NCBI GenBank assembly: GCA_016932145.1
Contig: JAFGDI010000173.1
Span: 1-5,222 of the forward strand
Direction of reading: 5' to 3'
Source of the DNA: Sedimentisphaerales bacterium
Lineage (GTDB): Bacteria > Planctomycetota > Phycisphaerae > Sedimentisphaerales > SM23-30
Length of the DNA: 5,222 nt
Every line of letters starts with the position of its first letter. Position 1 is the first letter of the stretch. The notes under the pieces are model-generated. The model saw only the letters and a list, made by a program, of their open reading frames with translations, was not told the origin of the DNA and searched no databases. This document shows, piece after piece, positions 5,181 through 5,222 of the stretch. A program made the position numbers and the translations under genes.

Positions 5181-5222
5181 TGTTGCAGTTGAAGTAAATA
5201 TAACAATTATTAACCAGAACTA

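Larger units (their letters stand above)
4404..5222. other. 819-base intergenic region, repeat-rich, no convincing gene
   Basis: No frame on either strand gives a credible complete protein. The left third (4404-4590) looks like the leader and promoter of the minus-strand gene. From 4591 to 4666 nothing stands out except the first copies of two short direct repeats. From 4667 to 4917 there is coding-like but broken sequence. From 4919 to 5180 short direct repeats, inverted repeats and two REP-like palindromes are crowded together. The last 40 bases show nothing firm. No tRNA fold was found. Confidence 0.7.

Noticed and set aside
5169..5213. Plus-strand promoter near the right edge
   Set aside because: TTGCCT or TTGCAG can be paired with TATAAC or TATTAA, but the spacings are wrong (24 or 19 bases) and no downstream gene is visible.

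Overview
The window is dominated by one very large minus-strand gene that starts at 4403 and runs off the left edge. Its 1,467 visible codons contain no stop. The product is a secreted multi-domain protein. In order it has a signal peptide, a discoidin-like beta-sandwich, an Ig/PKD-like domain, an internal type I dockerin, a lamin-tail domain (LTD), a second beta-sandwich, an Ig-like domain, a CotH-type atypical kinase domain and two more LTDs. The C-terminus is missing.

This architecture, the dockerin wording (CPQGDVNSDCQIDLEDL followed later by SLTDFAVLAGNW) and heavy use of the ATA isoleucine codon suggest a planctomycete of the Phycisphaerae/Sedimentisphaerales type, or a related PVC-group bacterium. 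That placement is from family recall; no marker gene is present. Open frames antisense or out of frame inside this gene are shadows.

The right-hand 819 bases (4404-5222) hold no convincing protein gene and are AT-richer. The part nearest the gene (4404-4590) looks like its promoter and leader. It has an extended -10 promoter candidate, a perfect TCTGTG-N10-CACAGA dyad, a 26-base hairpin, a possible short leader ORF and a good Shine-Dalgarno site. The middle (4667-4917) holds coding-like but broken sequence and a possible three-stem fold. The far right (4919-5180) is dense with small repeats and palindromes. The clearest are two copies of a 23-base palindromic element that differ only by a paired, compensatory base change, which suggests a REP-like dispersed family.

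No complete new system is visible. The items most worth pursuing are the compensatory REP-like pair, the divergent CotH domain in an LTD/dockerin scaffold, and the structured leader.
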